NCBI GenBank assembly: GCA_902493335.1
Contig: CABUPJ010000011.1
Coordinates: 9,777-73,776, forward strand
Length of the DNA stretch: 64,000 nucleotides
Direction of reading: 5' to 3'
Source of the DNA: an uncultured Porphyromonadaceae bacterium
GTDB lineage: Bacteria; Bacteroidota; Bacteroidia; Bacteroidales; Muribaculaceae
Shown here: piece after piece, positions 28,411 through 36,622 of the stretch
How positions within the stretch are numbered: the first letter of the stretch is position 1
Layout of the letters: each line of letters begins with the position of its first letter
Translations under genes and position numbers: made by a program
The notes under the pieces: model-generated
Told to the model about the DNA's origin: nothing
Database searches by the model: none
What the model saw: the letters and a program-made list of their open reading frames with translations, nothing else

Positions 28411-31400
28411 ATGAAAAAACAGATTCTTACTTTGGTCTGTGCCTCGGCTTTCATTTATGCTGCCGCCGAGACACCGCGCTGGCTGCGCGAGCCGGCAATC
28501 TCTCCCGACGGCAAGACTGTCGCATTCACCTACAAGGGCGACATCTATACAGTGCCCGTCACCGGCGGCAACGCCGCGCGCCTGACAGCCAACGAGGCCT
28601 ACGACAACGCACCCGTCTGGTCGCCCGACGGCAAAAAAATCGTCTTCTCGAGCACCCGTGAAGGCTCGGCCGACATCTATGTCGTCGACGCCCGCGGCGG
28701 CAAACCCCGCCGTCTGACAACCCACAGCGGCAGTGAGACTCCCCTGACATTCATCAACGACAACACTCTGCTCTTCTCAGCCAATGTGCGCCACAGCCGC
28801 GAAGCCATCCTCGGCCCCAACGGCGCCCAGGCCTACACCATCGATATCAACCGCGAGAATCCACGCCCGCGTCTGCTTGTCTCCACGCCGATGATGGCAG
28901 CAAGCTCCAACGCCGCCGGCGGACTTCTCTACGAAGACAAGAAAGGTTTTGAAAACCGCTGGCGCAAGCACGAACGCTCGTCCGGAACATCAGATATATG
29001 GCTCTACAAAGACAATAAGTTTACCAAACTCACCGACTTCAACGGCCACGACCTAAATCCGGTCTGGAGCGCCGACGGCAAACAGTTCTATTACATCAGC
29101 GAACAGGACGGCATCCTCAATGTCTATGTCTCTGATCTCGCGGGCTCACGCCGTCAGCTGACCCACTCCAAGACACATCCCGTCAGATCTCTGTCGGCAT
29201 CGGCTGACGGCACCCTCGCCTTCAGTCTCGACGGAGACCTCTACACATTACGTCCCGGAGCCGAACCGGTGAAAATCGCCGTCGAGATCGCCACCGATGA
29301 CTATGACAGCGACCGCGTAAAACGCTATATAACCGGCGGCGCCGACGCCATCGCTGTCTCGCCCTCAGGCGACGAGGTCGCTTTCGTAGCCCGTGGCGAC
29401 ATCTACGTCACCTCGGCCAAATACAAAACCACAAAGCGCATCACTGACACTCCCGGACAGGAGCGCGGCGTCAGCTTCTCTCCCGACGGACGCAGCCTCG
29501 TCTACGACAGCGAGCGCGACGGACGCTGGCAGCTCTTCATCACAAGCATCGTCAATGACGACGAAAAGCAGTTTGCCTATGCGACAGACCTCGTCGAAAA
29601 ACCGCTCTACAGCAGCGACAAAGCCGCCCAATGGCCCGACTACAGTCCCGACGGCAAAAAAGTAGCCTTCCTCGAAGACCGCACCACCCTTCGTGTCATC
29701 GACCTCGACACAAAGGCCGTCAACACTGCTCTCGACGGCAAATACAACTACTCTTATGCCGACGGCGACGTCACGTTCAGCTGGAGTCCTGACAGCCGCT
29801 GGCTGCTGACAAGCTACATCGGCGTCGGAGGATGGAACAACTCCGACATCGCCATCGTCCGCGCCGACGGCAGCGAAGTCGTCGACCTCACCGAGAGCGG
29901 CTACTCCGACGAGAGCCCCAAATGGGTGCTCGGCGGCAAAGGCGTCACCTACACGACCGGCAAATACGGCATGAAGAGCCACGGCAGCTGGGGCAATCAG
30001 GATGACATCGTCATCATGCTGCTCGACGGCGAGGCATGGGATGAGTTCAATATGACCGAAGAAGAGGCCGCCCTCGCCGAGAAAGCCAAAGAAAACAAGG
30101 CCGACGAGAATAAATCCGACGACAAAAAGGATAAGAAGGACAAGAAGTCAAAGAAAAACAAAGGTAAAGACGCCAAGGCCGACGAAGACACCGTCGAACC
30201 GCTCGACTTCGACCTCGCCAACCGCAAGTACCGCACCCGTCGTCTTACCGGCAGTTCGGCAATATATGGCGATTACTTCCTGTCACCCAAAGGCGACAAG
30301 CTCTATTATGTCGTCCGCGACAGCGAAGGCTCATATAACCTCATGTGTCTCGACATCCGCAAAGGCGAAACCAAAGTGCTGACCCACGGAGTCAGAGGTG
30401 CGTTCGCCACTGACAAAAAAGGCGAGAAACTGTTTGTCATCAGCGGCAGCGGCATCAAGAAAATCGAGCTTCCCGGCGGCGACAGTGAGCAGGTCGAGTT
30501 TGAAGCGCCCTACAGCCGCACGCCCTCGAAAGAACGCGAATATATCTACGACCACATGCTCTCGCAGGTCAAAGACAAATTCTATGACGTCAATCTTCAC
30601 GGCGTAGCCTGGGACTCGCTCGGCGCGCACTATCGCGAATTCCTGCCCTATATCAACAACAACACGGATTTTGCCGTACTCATGAGCGAAGTGCTCGGCG
30701 AGCTCAATGCCTCTCACACCGGTGCCCGCTACTATGGCGGTGGTGCCCGCATGGCGACAGCCGACCTCGGCGCCTTCTATGATGAAAACTACGACGGCGA
30801 CGGCCTCAAAGTGGCCGAAGTCATCGCCCGCGGCCCGCTATCGCTCAAAAAGGCCGGCGTCGTCGCCGGGGATATCATCACCGAAATCGATGGCATGCCA
30901 ATCGTGGCCGGCACAGACTACTTCCCCCTTCTCGAAGGCAAGAACGGCAAAAAAGTGCGTCTCACCGTGCGCAAGGCCGACGGCAGCATCGAGCATCCCG
31001 TCGTCAGGCCGTCGTCATATCTCGGCGACGAAGTCTACAGCCGCTGGGTAGAACGCAACGAGGCTCTTGTCGACAGCCTTTCGAACGGACGCATCGGCTA
31101 CGTCCACATCGAGGGCATGGACAGTCCGAGCTTCCGCACCATCTATGACCGTATCCTCGGCAAATACCGCAACCGCGAGGCCATCATCGTCGACACCCGC
31201 TGGAACGGCGGCGGCTGGCTGCACAATGACGTGGCCCTGCTGCTCGGCGGCAAGGAATATGTCAGATTCGTGCCCCGCGGCCAGTATATCGGCAGCGAAC
31301 CGTTCAGCCAGTGGACCAAACCCTCTGTCATGCTCGTCAACGAGTCGAACTACAGCGACGCCCACGGCACCCCGTTCGTCTACCAGACCCTCGGCCTCGG

Positions 31401-31650
31401 CAAGATTGTCGGCGCACCCGTGCCAGGCACCATGACAGCCGTATGGTGGGAGTCGCAGATCGACCCGACTCTCGTCTTCGGTATACCTCAGGTGACATCG
31501 ATTGACATGAAAGGCAACGTGCTCGAGAATCATCAGCTTAACCCCGACGTCGTGGTCTACAACAACCCCGCCGACGTCCTCGCCGGACGCGACGCACAGA
31601 TTGAGGCATCGGTCAAAACCCTCCTCGACCAGCTCGACGCCAAGAAATAA
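28411..31650 (+). CDS. Tricorn-like S41 protease
   Basis: 1079 residues. Signal peptide, then two PD40/WD40-like propellers (about 20-560) with many SPDG-K repeats, a lysine-rich spacer (about 560-590), a PDZ domain (about 770-870) and an S41 C-terminal protease domain. Candidate catalytic residues are H769 in NASHTGARYY and S982 in NYSDAHG. Tricorn family proteins trim oligopeptides; with a signal peptide this one would work in the periplasm. As the last gene of the salvage operon it may process peptides or wall-bound proteins. A terminator follows. Confidence 0.85.
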   Translation: MKKQILTLVCASAFIYAAAETPRWLREPAISPDGKTVAFTYKGDIYTVPVTGGNAARLTANEAYDNAPVWSPDGKKIVFSSTREGSADIYVVDARGGKPRRLTTHSGSETPLTFINDNTLLFSANVRHSREAILGPNGAQAYTIDINRENPRPRLLVSTPMMAASSNAAGGLLYEDKKGFENRWRKHERSSGTSDIWLYKDNKFTKLTDFNGHDLNPVWSADGKQFYYISEQDGILNVYVSDLAGSRRQLTHSKTHPVRSLSASADGTLAFSLDGDLYTLRPGAEPVKIAVEIATDDYDSDRVKRYITGGADAIAVSPSGDEVAFVARGDIYVTSAKYKTTKRITDTPGQERGVSFSPDGRSLVYDSERDGRWQLFITSIVNDDEKQFAYATDLVEKPLYSSDKAAQWPDYSPDGKKVAFLEDRTTLRVIDLDTKAVNTALDGKYNYSYADGDVTFSWSPDSRWLLTSYIGVGGWNNSDIAIVRADGSEVVDLTESGYSDESPKWVLGGKGVTYTTGKYGMKSHGSWGNQDDIVIMLLDGEAWDEFNMTEEEAALAEKAKENKADENKSDDKKDKKDKKSKKNKGKDAKADEDTVEPLDFDLANRKYRTRRLTGSSAIYGDYFLSPKGDKLYYVVRDSEGSYNLMCLDIRKGETKVLTHGVRGAFATDKKGEKLFVISGSGIKKIELPGGDSEQVEFEAPYSRTPSKEREYIYDHMLSQVKDKFYDVNLHGVAWDSLGAHYREFLPYINNNTDFAVLMSEVLGELNASHTGARYYGGGARMATADLGAFYDENYDGDGLKVAEVIARGPLSLKKAGVVAGDIITEIDGMPIVAGTDYFPLLEGKNGKKVRLTVRKADGSIEHPVVRPSSYLGDEVYSRWVERNEALVDSLSNGRIGYVHIEGMDSPSFRTIYDRILGKYRNREAIIVDTRWNGGGWLHNDVALLLGGKEYVRFVPRGQYIGSEPFSQWTKPSVMLVNESNYSDAHGTPFVYQTLGLGKIVGAPVPGTMTAVWWESQIDPTLVFGIPQVTSIDMKGNVLENHQLNPDVVVYNNPADVLAGRDAQIEASVKTLLDQLDAKK

Positions 31651-31674
31651 AAATCCCGCGCCAAACCCCATTTC

Positions 31675-31708
31675 AAAAGCTATGCCGCTTCCGCAGCATA
31701 GCTTTTGC
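31675..31708 (+). terminator. Terminator of the salvage operon
   Basis: The 11-bp perfect stem AAAAGCTATGC (31675-31685) pairs with GCATAGCTTTT (31696-31706) across a 10-nt loop. The T-run lies in the stem end. Confidence 0.75.
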
Positions 31709-31780
31709 ATTTATAACGTAAACCTATTTTACAGCGTAAGTGTTAAATTTACAAAGATTTTGACGATTGAAGTTCCAAAA

Positions 31781-31812
31781 TTTGCATCATCAAAATTAAT
31801 AGTCTAATTTTG
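31781..31812 (+). promoter_or_regulatory. Promoter of the 44-aa / 164-aa cassette
   Basis: TTTG at 31781-31784 and TAATTTTG at 31805-31812 have a 20-nt spacing, which is close to ideal. The first ATG follows at 31843. The surrounding DNA is AT-rich. Confidence 0.65.
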
Positions 31813-31842
31813 TAAATCATTCAGACACTATAATGAACAATT

Positions 31843-31977
31843 ATGGAAACGACAGACACTATCAGAATTTCTAAGCCGACGAAGGAACTGGTCGCTTTCA
31901 TAGAGAAAGCGCAACAGCAAAAGAGGGTGCGCATGGAATCAATCTGCGACAAATACCGCAAGCTCATCAACGGTTAA
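31843..31977 (+). CDS. Small protein, possible ribbon-helix-helix antitoxin-like
   Basis: 44 codons, starting METTDTIRISKPTKEL and ending RKLING. It is too short for automatic calls but has its own good promoter, an ATG 30 nt past the box, and a stop that overlaps the next start as TAATG. Its predicted pattern of one strand (TIRISKP) and two helices (KELVAFIEKAQQQK, VRMESICDKYRKL) would suit a ribbon-helix-helix DNA-binding protein. I do not recognise it by family. The coupling to the next gene resembles toxin-antitoxin pairs, but nothing else proves that. Confidence 0.6.
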   Translation: METTDTIRISKPTKELVAFIEKAQQQKRVRMESICDKYRKLING

Positions 31978-32471
31978 TGGAAACGATTGAAACATTAATA
32001 CCTGATAACGAGGGCAATCATTTAGTGGTTGTCCTCTACTTTTACGACAAGGAAGATATGGTGAGCACATATCAGATACCGGTTGAATTTACTGAACTCG
32101 ATATAGCCGACATAAATATAACCAAACTCGATTTAAAGAAACCTGTCAGGATAAGAGCTTTCTTTGAGATGTGCCATTGGCTTTGGGAACAATTTATGTT
32201 ATATCCTAACGCCGTTTTCTCGTTTATATGTTCGACAGATTCAATAGAAACCCGCCGACCGGATATTCTACCACAACAATATCGATGGAATCTGTTCGAG
32301 AATTTCTATATGCGTTATCACTCAAAATTAAATGAATTAGGAATTCACTCTAAAGATATTGTCGTCGGGCCATCCGGTTTTCAGACCTACGCCCGCGTTT
32401 TTTATCGCGACAGACACTCTTCTATCATTCATTTGGTAATATCCAATCTAAACGACAAGTATACTGACTGA
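31977..32471 (+). CDS. Hypothetical protein, DUF6169-like
   Basis: 164 residues, no signal peptide. Beta-rich first half, then an aromatic helix (FFEMCHWLWEQF near 62-73), the block FSFICSTDSIETRR near 82-95, and WNLFENFYMRYH near 104. The order of an I-C-S-x-D strand followed by an R/W-rich LF-x2-FY helix recalls DUF6169 proteins of Bacteroidetes; this is memory-based and weak. It overlaps the 44-aa gene (TAATG) and is AT-richer than its flanks, as acquired cassettes often are. Function unknown. Confidence 0.6.
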   Translation: METIETLIPDNEGNHLVVVLYFYDKEDMVSTYQIPVEFTELDIADINITKLDLKKPVRIRAFFEMCHWLWEQFMLYPNAVFSFICSTDSIETRRPDILPQQYRWNLFENFYMRYHSKLNELGIHSKDIVVGPSGFQTYARVFYRDRHSSIIHLVISNLNDKYTD

Positions 32472-32504
32472 ACCGCCAACTTTTTCCCGGCGGGGTTGCT
32501 TTTG
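32471..32504 (+). terminator. Weak terminator-like hairpin after the cassette
   Basis: AACCGCC (32471-32477) can pair with GGCGG-gg-TT (32489-32497) with a two-base bulge, followed by GCTTTTG. It overlaps the -33 region of the next promoter. Weak evidence. Confidence 0.3.
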
Positions 32505-32526
32505 TCGTAAAATTTGATTAGTTTTG
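32496..32526 (+). promoter_or_regulatory. Promoter of the Fur-family gene
   Basis: TTG at 32496-32498 and TAGTTTTG at 32519-32526 with 20-nt spacing. The earlier in-frame TTG at 32524 falls inside this box, which supports the ATG at 32554 as the start. Confidence 0.55.
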
Positions 32527-32553
32527 TATGCCGTAAGGAGTGATTCATCCGTC

Positions 32554-33045
32554 ATGGGCGAAGACAAAAACAACAAATACTCTGCAAGCGAGAAATTTAC
32601 AGAATATCTCAGCCGTCACAACAAACGACGCACAGCCGAGCGTTTCGCCATACTCGATTGTGTCATGTCGCTTTCAGACCATTTTTCGGTCGAAAATCTC
32701 GGCGAACGCCTCGAACAACAAGGTTTTCACGTATCGCGCACGACCCTCTACTCTACGGTCGAGCTTCTCAGCGACTGCGGCCTCGTCAGACGCCACCGAT
32801 TCGACGGCGGCACAGCGCTCTACGAGCGCATCGTCGGCGACTCAAACCACCATCATCTCATCTGCAGCCGCTGCGGCAAAATCAAGGAAGTGCGCGACGC
32901 CTCTCTCTCGGCCGAAATTTCATCGAAACGCTATGCCGGTTTCGCCGTAGGCTACTACTCACTCAACATCTACGGACTCTGCCGCACCTGCCAGAAGCGC
33001 AGTCGCAAAAAAGCAAGGCAGACAGACAGCGATAAATCAAAATAA
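32554..33045 (+). CDS. Fur-family transcriptional regulator
   Basis: 163 residues from the ATG at 32554. It has a winged-helix N-terminal half (RRTAERFAILDCV, then SRTTLYSTVELL as the recognition helix) and a metal-binding C-terminal half with HHH at 99-101 and two structural zinc pairs C104/C107 and C143/C146. The Lys/Arg-rich tail after residue 148 is longer than usual. Fur, Zur and PerR cannot be told apart here. It precedes purA by 38 nt with no box between, so cotranscription is likely. That pairing does not reveal the metal. Confidence 0.88.
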   Translation: MGEDKNNKYSASEKFTEYLSRHNKRRTAERFAILDCVMSLSDHFSVENLGERLEQQGFHVSRTTLYSTVELLSDCGLVRRHRFDGGTALYERIVGDSNHHHLICSRCGKIKEVRDASLSAEISSKRYAGFAVGYYSLNIYGLCRTCQKRSRKKARQTDSDKSK

Positions 33046-33083
33046 CAGTTATAATCACTAATACACCAGTTCATTACAAAATC

Positions 33084-34358
33084 ATGAAAGTTGATGTTCT
33101 CTTAGGTCTCCAGTGGGGCGACGAAGGCAAAGGCAAAGTCGTCGATGTGCTGACACCCCGTTACGATATCGTAGCCCGTTTTCAGGGCGGTCCCAACGCC
33201 GGACACACCCTTGAGTTCGAAGGCCATAAATATGTGTTGCGCTCGATCCCGTCAGGCATATTCCAGTCGGGTCAGACCAACATCATCGGCAACGGCGTCG
33301 TGCTCGACCCCGTACTCTTCGCCGAAGAAGCCAAGGCACTCGAAGCCTCAGGCGTCGATCTGCCCTCTGTGCTGAAAATATCCAAGAAAGCCCACCTTAT
33401 CCTGCCTACGGGACGTCTGCTCGACGCCGCCGGCGAGGCCGCCAAAGGCAAAGGCAAAATAGGCACGACAGGCAAAGGCATCGGTCCGACATATACCGAC
33501 AAAGTGTCACGCAACGGCCTCCGTGTCGGAGACACACTGCTGCCCGACTTCAGAGAGCGCTACGAGGCCGCACGCCGTCGTCACATCGAAATGATTGTAT
33601 CGCTCGGCGCCGACGTCGACGCCAAGGCTCTCGCCCGGGCCGAAGAGGCATGGTTTGAAGCCATCGACTACCTCCACGGCTACGAGCTCATCGACAGCGA
33701 GCACTTCATCAATCACGCTCTTGCCGAGAATAAGAGCATACTCTGCGAAGGCGCCCAGGGCACGATGCTTGACGTCGACTTCGGCTCATATCCCTTCGTG
33801 ACATCAAGCAACACAATCTGTGCCGGCGCGTGCACCGGCCTCGGCGTGGCTCCCCGCCGCATCGGCGAAGTCTTCGGCATCTTCAAAGCCTACTGCACTC
33901 GCGTCGGCAGCGGCCCTTTCCCGACCGAACTCTTCGACGAGACAGGCAAGAAAATCCGCGACCTCGGTCACGAATACGGAGCCGTCACCGGCCGTGAACG
34001 CCGCTGCGGCTGGATAGACCTTGTCGCCCTGCGCTACGCCATCATGATCAACGGCGTGACCCAGCTCATAATGATGAAGAGCGACGTGCTCGACGGCTTC
34101 GACACAATAAAAGCCTGCACGGCATACGACATCGACGGCTTTGTCACCCGCGACTTCCCCTACTCGATCGACGGCGACATCAAACCCGTCTACACCGAGT
34201 TGCCGGGCTGGAAGACCGACATGACGAAGATGAAATCTGAGAGCGAATTCCCGCAGGCATTCCGCGACTACATCGCATTCCTCGAAGACCAGCTCGCAAC
34301 GCCGATCACCATCGTCTCTATCGGTCCCGACCGCGAACAGACCATCGTCAGAGGCTAA
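33084..34358 (+). CDS. purA: Adenylosuccinate synthase
   Basis: 424 residues, normal length. The P-loop-like LGLQWGDEGKGKVVD at the N-terminus carries the catalytic Asp and Lys. Also present are GTTGKGIGPTYTDK (IMP binding), LCEGAQGTMLD and the C-terminal TIVSIGPDR (GTP/aspartate region). It condenses IMP and aspartate with GTP to adenylosuccinate in AMP synthesis, in the cytosol. It lies downstream of a Fur-type regulator and upstream of DUF1015. Confidence 0.97.
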   Translation: MKVDVLLGLQWGDEGKGKVVDVLTPRYDIVARFQGGPNAGHTLEFEGHKYVLRSIPSGIFQSGQTNIIGNGVVLDPVLFAEEAKALEASGVDLPSVLKISKKAHLILPTGRLLDAAGEAAKGKGKIGTTGKGIGPTYTDKVSRNGLRVGDTLLPDFRERYEAARRRHIEMIVSLGADVDAKALARAEEAWFEAIDYLHGYELIDSEHFINHALAENKSILCEGAQGTMLDVDFGSYPFVTSSNTICAGACTGLGVAPRRIGEVFGIFKAYCTRVGSGPFPTELFDETGKKIRDLGHEYGAVTGRERRCGWIDLVALRYAIMINGVTQLIMMKSDVLDGFDTIKACTAYDIDGFVTRDFPYSIDGDIKPVYTELPGWKTDMTKMKSESEFPQAFRDYIAFLEDQLATPITIVSIGPDREQTIVRG

Positions 34359-34412
34359 CGATTTAAGAACTATTACATATCCTACTATACTACAACATCT
34401 TAAAGATATACC

Positions 34413-35657
34413 ATGGCAAAAATCAAACCGTTCAAAGGACTGCGACCGCCACGCGAGTTAGTCACTCAAGTGGCGTCGCGCCCTTACGACGTACTCAACA
34501 GCGACGAGGCACGCGACGAAGCCAAAGGCAACCCCAAGTCGCTCTATCATATCATCAAACCCGAGATTGACTTTCCGCAGGGCACAGACGAGCACGCCGA
34601 GGAAGTCTACCGCCGCGCCGTCGACAACTTCAACGCCTTCCAGCAGAACGGATGGCTCGTCGAAGACACCAAAGAGCATTACTATATCTACGCCCAGACG
34701 ATGGACGGCCGCACCCAGTATGGCTTCGTAGTCGCCGCCAATGTCGACGACTACATCAGCGGACGCATCAAGAAACACGAGCTCACCCGCCGAGACAAAG
34801 AAGAAGACCGCATGAAACACGTGCGCGTCAACAACGCCAACATCGAGCCGGTCTTCTTTGCCTTCGAGGACAATGCCGTGCTCGCCGACATACTCGCCCG
34901 CGAGACCGCCAAAGAACCCGAATATGACTTCGTCGCCGACGACGGCTTCGGCCACACTTTCTGGGTCATCGACGACGACGCCACAATCGCCGCTATCACC
35001 GACGCCTTCGCCGCTATCGACAACCTCTATATCGCCGACGGCCACCACCGCACGGCAGCCGCCGCTCTCGTCGGCCACGAGAAAGCCCTCGCCAACCCCG
35101 GCCACCGGGGCGACGAAGAGTACAACTACTTCCTTGCCGTCGCCTTCCCCGCCTCCAACCTCAAGATTATCGACTACAACCGTCTCGTCAAGGATCTCAA
35201 CGGCATGTCACCCGCCGAATTCCTCGAAGCCCTCGAGCGCAACTTCGTCGTCATCGACAAAGGTACTGTGCCCTACCGGCCCGACGCGCTCCATAACTTC
35301 TCGCTCTATCTCGAGGGCCGGTGGTACTCTCTGACTGCGCGTCCCGGCACATACGACGACAGCGACCCCATCGGTGTGCTTGACGTCACGGTTTCGTCAG
35401 ATCTCATTCTGCGCGACCTGCTCGGCATCACCGACCTGCGCAGCGACAAGCGCGTCGATTTTGTCGGCGGCATCCGTGGCCTCGACGAGCTCAAACGTCG
35501 CGTCGACTCAGGCGAGATGGCCGCAGCCCTCGCCCTCTATCCCGTGTCGATGGAACAGCTGATGGCCATCGCCGACAGCGGCAACATTATGCCCCCGAAG
35601 ACAACATGGTTCGAGCCCAAACTCCGTTCGGGCCTCGTCATCCACAAACTCGACTGA
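34413..35657 (+). CDS. DUF1015 family protein
   Basis: 414 residues, cytosolic by sequence. It shows the DUF1015 blocks IKPFKGLRPP at the start, SRPYDVLNSDEAR, KHELTRRDKEEDR near 125, and the invariant ADGHHRTAAA near 208. The His pair in DGHHR is the most conserved part and may form an active site. The biochemical activity is unknown to me; the family often sits near amino-acid or nucleotide metabolism genes. A 54-nt gap follows purA and a strong palindrome-terminator closes the unit. Confidence 0.85.
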   Translation: MAKIKPFKGLRPPRELVTQVASRPYDVLNSDEARDEAKGNPKSLYHIIKPEIDFPQGTDEHAEEVYRRAVDNFNAFQQNGWLVEDTKEHYYIYAQTMDGRTQYGFVVAANVDDYISGRIKKHELTRRDKEEDRMKHVRVNNANIEPVFFAFEDNAVLADILARETAKEPEYDFVADDGFGHTFWVIDDDATIAAITDAFAAIDNLYIADGHHRTAAAALVGHEKALANPGHRGDEEYNYFLAVAFPASNLKIIDYNRLVKDLNGMSPAEFLEALERNFVVIDKGTVPYRPDALHNFSLYLEGRWYSLTARPGTYDDSDPIGVLDVTVSSDLILRDLLGITDLRSDKRVDFVGGIRGLDELKRRVDSGEMAAALALYPVSMEQLMAIADSGNIMPPKTTWFEPKLRSGLVIHKLD

Positions 35658-35678
35658 GATATTCCACTCCCATACCGA

Positions 35679-35718
35679 CAACATAAATCACAATTAATTG
35701 TGATTTATGTTGTTTTTT
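35679..35718 (+). terminator. 34-bp perfect palindrome with T-run (terminator and operator)
   Basis: 35679-35712 is an exact 34-bp palindrome centred on AATT|AATT and followed by TTTTTTAT, so it can terminate the DUF1015 transcript. Its core, ATCACA-N6-TGTGAT at 35687-35704, recurs at 35747-35764 before the XRE gene. The element therefore appears to serve as a regulator binding site as well. Confidence 0.75.
35687..35704. promoter_or_regulatory. Operator 1, ATCACA-N6-TGTGAT
   Basis: Dyad with perfect 6-bp half sites and a 6-bp spacer (ATTAAT), just upstream of the -33 element at 35710-35712. Same half sites and spacing as operator 2. The likely ligand is the XRE protein encoded at 35765. Confidence 0.65.
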
Positions 35719-35739
35719 ATTTATTTATCCTTATATTTG
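35710..35739 (+). promoter_or_regulatory. Promoter of the XRE / radical-SAM operon
   Basis: TTG at 35710-35712 and TATATTTG at 35732-35739, 19 nt apart. The promoter lies between the two operators, so binding at both could hide or loop it. Confidence 0.7.
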
Positions 35740-35746
35740 CCCCGAA

Positions 35747-35764
35747 ATCACAATAAACTGTGAT
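35747..35764. promoter_or_regulatory. Operator 2, ATCACA-N6-TGTGAT, touching the start codon
   Basis: Same perfect half sites as operator 1 with spacer ATAAAC. It ends one base before the ATG at 35765 and covers the transcription start region, an ideal place for repression. Confidence 0.65.
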
Positions 35765-35968
35765 ATGGACAAGAACGAAATCGGAGAATATATCCGCACA
35801 AGGCGAAAATCGCTCAACATCAACCAGCCGATTCTGGCCGAGCTCTCCGGGGTCGGCCTCAACACCCTTGTCGCTATCGAGCGCGGCAACGGCAACCCCA
35901 GGTTAGACACCCTCCGGGCCGTCCTCGACACCCTCGGCCTCGAGCTCAACGTTACATTAAAATCATAA
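35765..35968 (+). CDS. XRE-family (HipB-like) repressor
   Basis: 67 residues, a single helix-turn-helix domain: EIGEYIRTRRKSLNINQPILAELSGVGLNTLVAIERGNGNPRLDTL. This resembles HipB-type regulators, but no HipA toxin follows. It instead begins a three-gene operon with a radical-SAM enzyme (6-nt gap) and a TonB_C protein. Two identical dyads flank its promoter, so self-repression is likely. Confidence 0.88.
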   Translation: MDKNEIGEYIRTRRKSLNINQPILAELSGVGLNTLVAIERGNGNPRLDTLRAVLDTLGLELNVTLKS

Positions 35969-35974
35969 TAGACT

Positions 35975-36622
35975 ATGACAGTCAACAGCGACATTGGAGC
36001 GGCGAAAGTGTCGGTAATCGGCATTTCACGTCATCGCATATCTACCGACGGTGATGGCGTAACAACTCTTGTGGCGTTCCACGGCTGTCCGCTGCGCTGC
36101 CGCTATTGTCTTAACCCTCAGTCGCTAGGCAACGCCGACGCATATTCGGCTTACTCACCCGAAGACATATACAGCATTGTCCGTGTCGACGAGCTATATT
36201 TTCTCGCCAGCGGCGGCGGTGTCACATTCGGTGGCGGTGAACCGGCCCTGAATCCGCGATTTATCAGCGAATTCCGCCGACTTTGTGGCAATGACTGGAA
36301 GATTAACGTCGAGACATCGCTAAACGTGCCGTCAGAAAACATTGTTGCACTCCTCGGCTCTGTCAATACTTTTATTATTGACATCAAGGACCTCAACGGC
36401 GAAATTTACAAGCGCTATACCGGCCGCAATAACGACCTTGTCATCACCAACCTGCACCTCATCGCCGACGCCGGTCGTCAGAACGACTGCCTTATTCGTC
36501 TGCCACTGATTCCAGACTTCAACACCGACACCGACCGCGACACCAGCCGCAAATACCTCGAAGCGCTGGGCTTCACACGTTTCAATCCCTTTACTTACAA
36601 AACTAAAGCCACAAAGCTATGA
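35975..36622 (+). CDS. Minimal radical-SAM activating-enzyme-like protein
   Basis: 215 residues. The radical-SAM cluster motif CPLRCRYC has C38, C42 and C45 (Cx3Cx2C); GGGVTFGGGEP near 80-90 is the SAM-binding motif of PFL/NrdG-type activases. The rest of the partial TIM barrel follows (NVETSLN, DIKDLN, RLPLIPDFN). There is no ferredoxin insertion, which separates it from long glycyl-radical activases, and no glycyl-radical enzyme is adjacent. It overlaps the next gene by 4 nt (ATGA). The tight pairing with a Cys-rich TonB_C protein suggests that protein or its binding partner as substrate; this is inferred. Confidence 0.85.
   Translation: MTVNSDIGAAKVSVIGISRHRISTDGDGVTTLVAFHGCPLRCRYCLNPQSLGNADAYSAYSPEDIYSIVRVDELYFLASGGGVTFGGGEPALNPRFISEFRRLCGNDWKINVETSLNVPSENIVALLGSVNTFIIDIKDLNGEIYKRYTGRNNDLVITNLHLIADAGRQNDCLIRLPLIPDFNTDTDRDTSRKYLEALGFTRFNPFTYKTKATKL

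Noticed and set aside
35765..35968. HipBA toxin-antitoxin module
   Set aside because: The XRE protein looks HipB-like, but no HipA kinase follows; the next gene is a radical-SAM enzyme.
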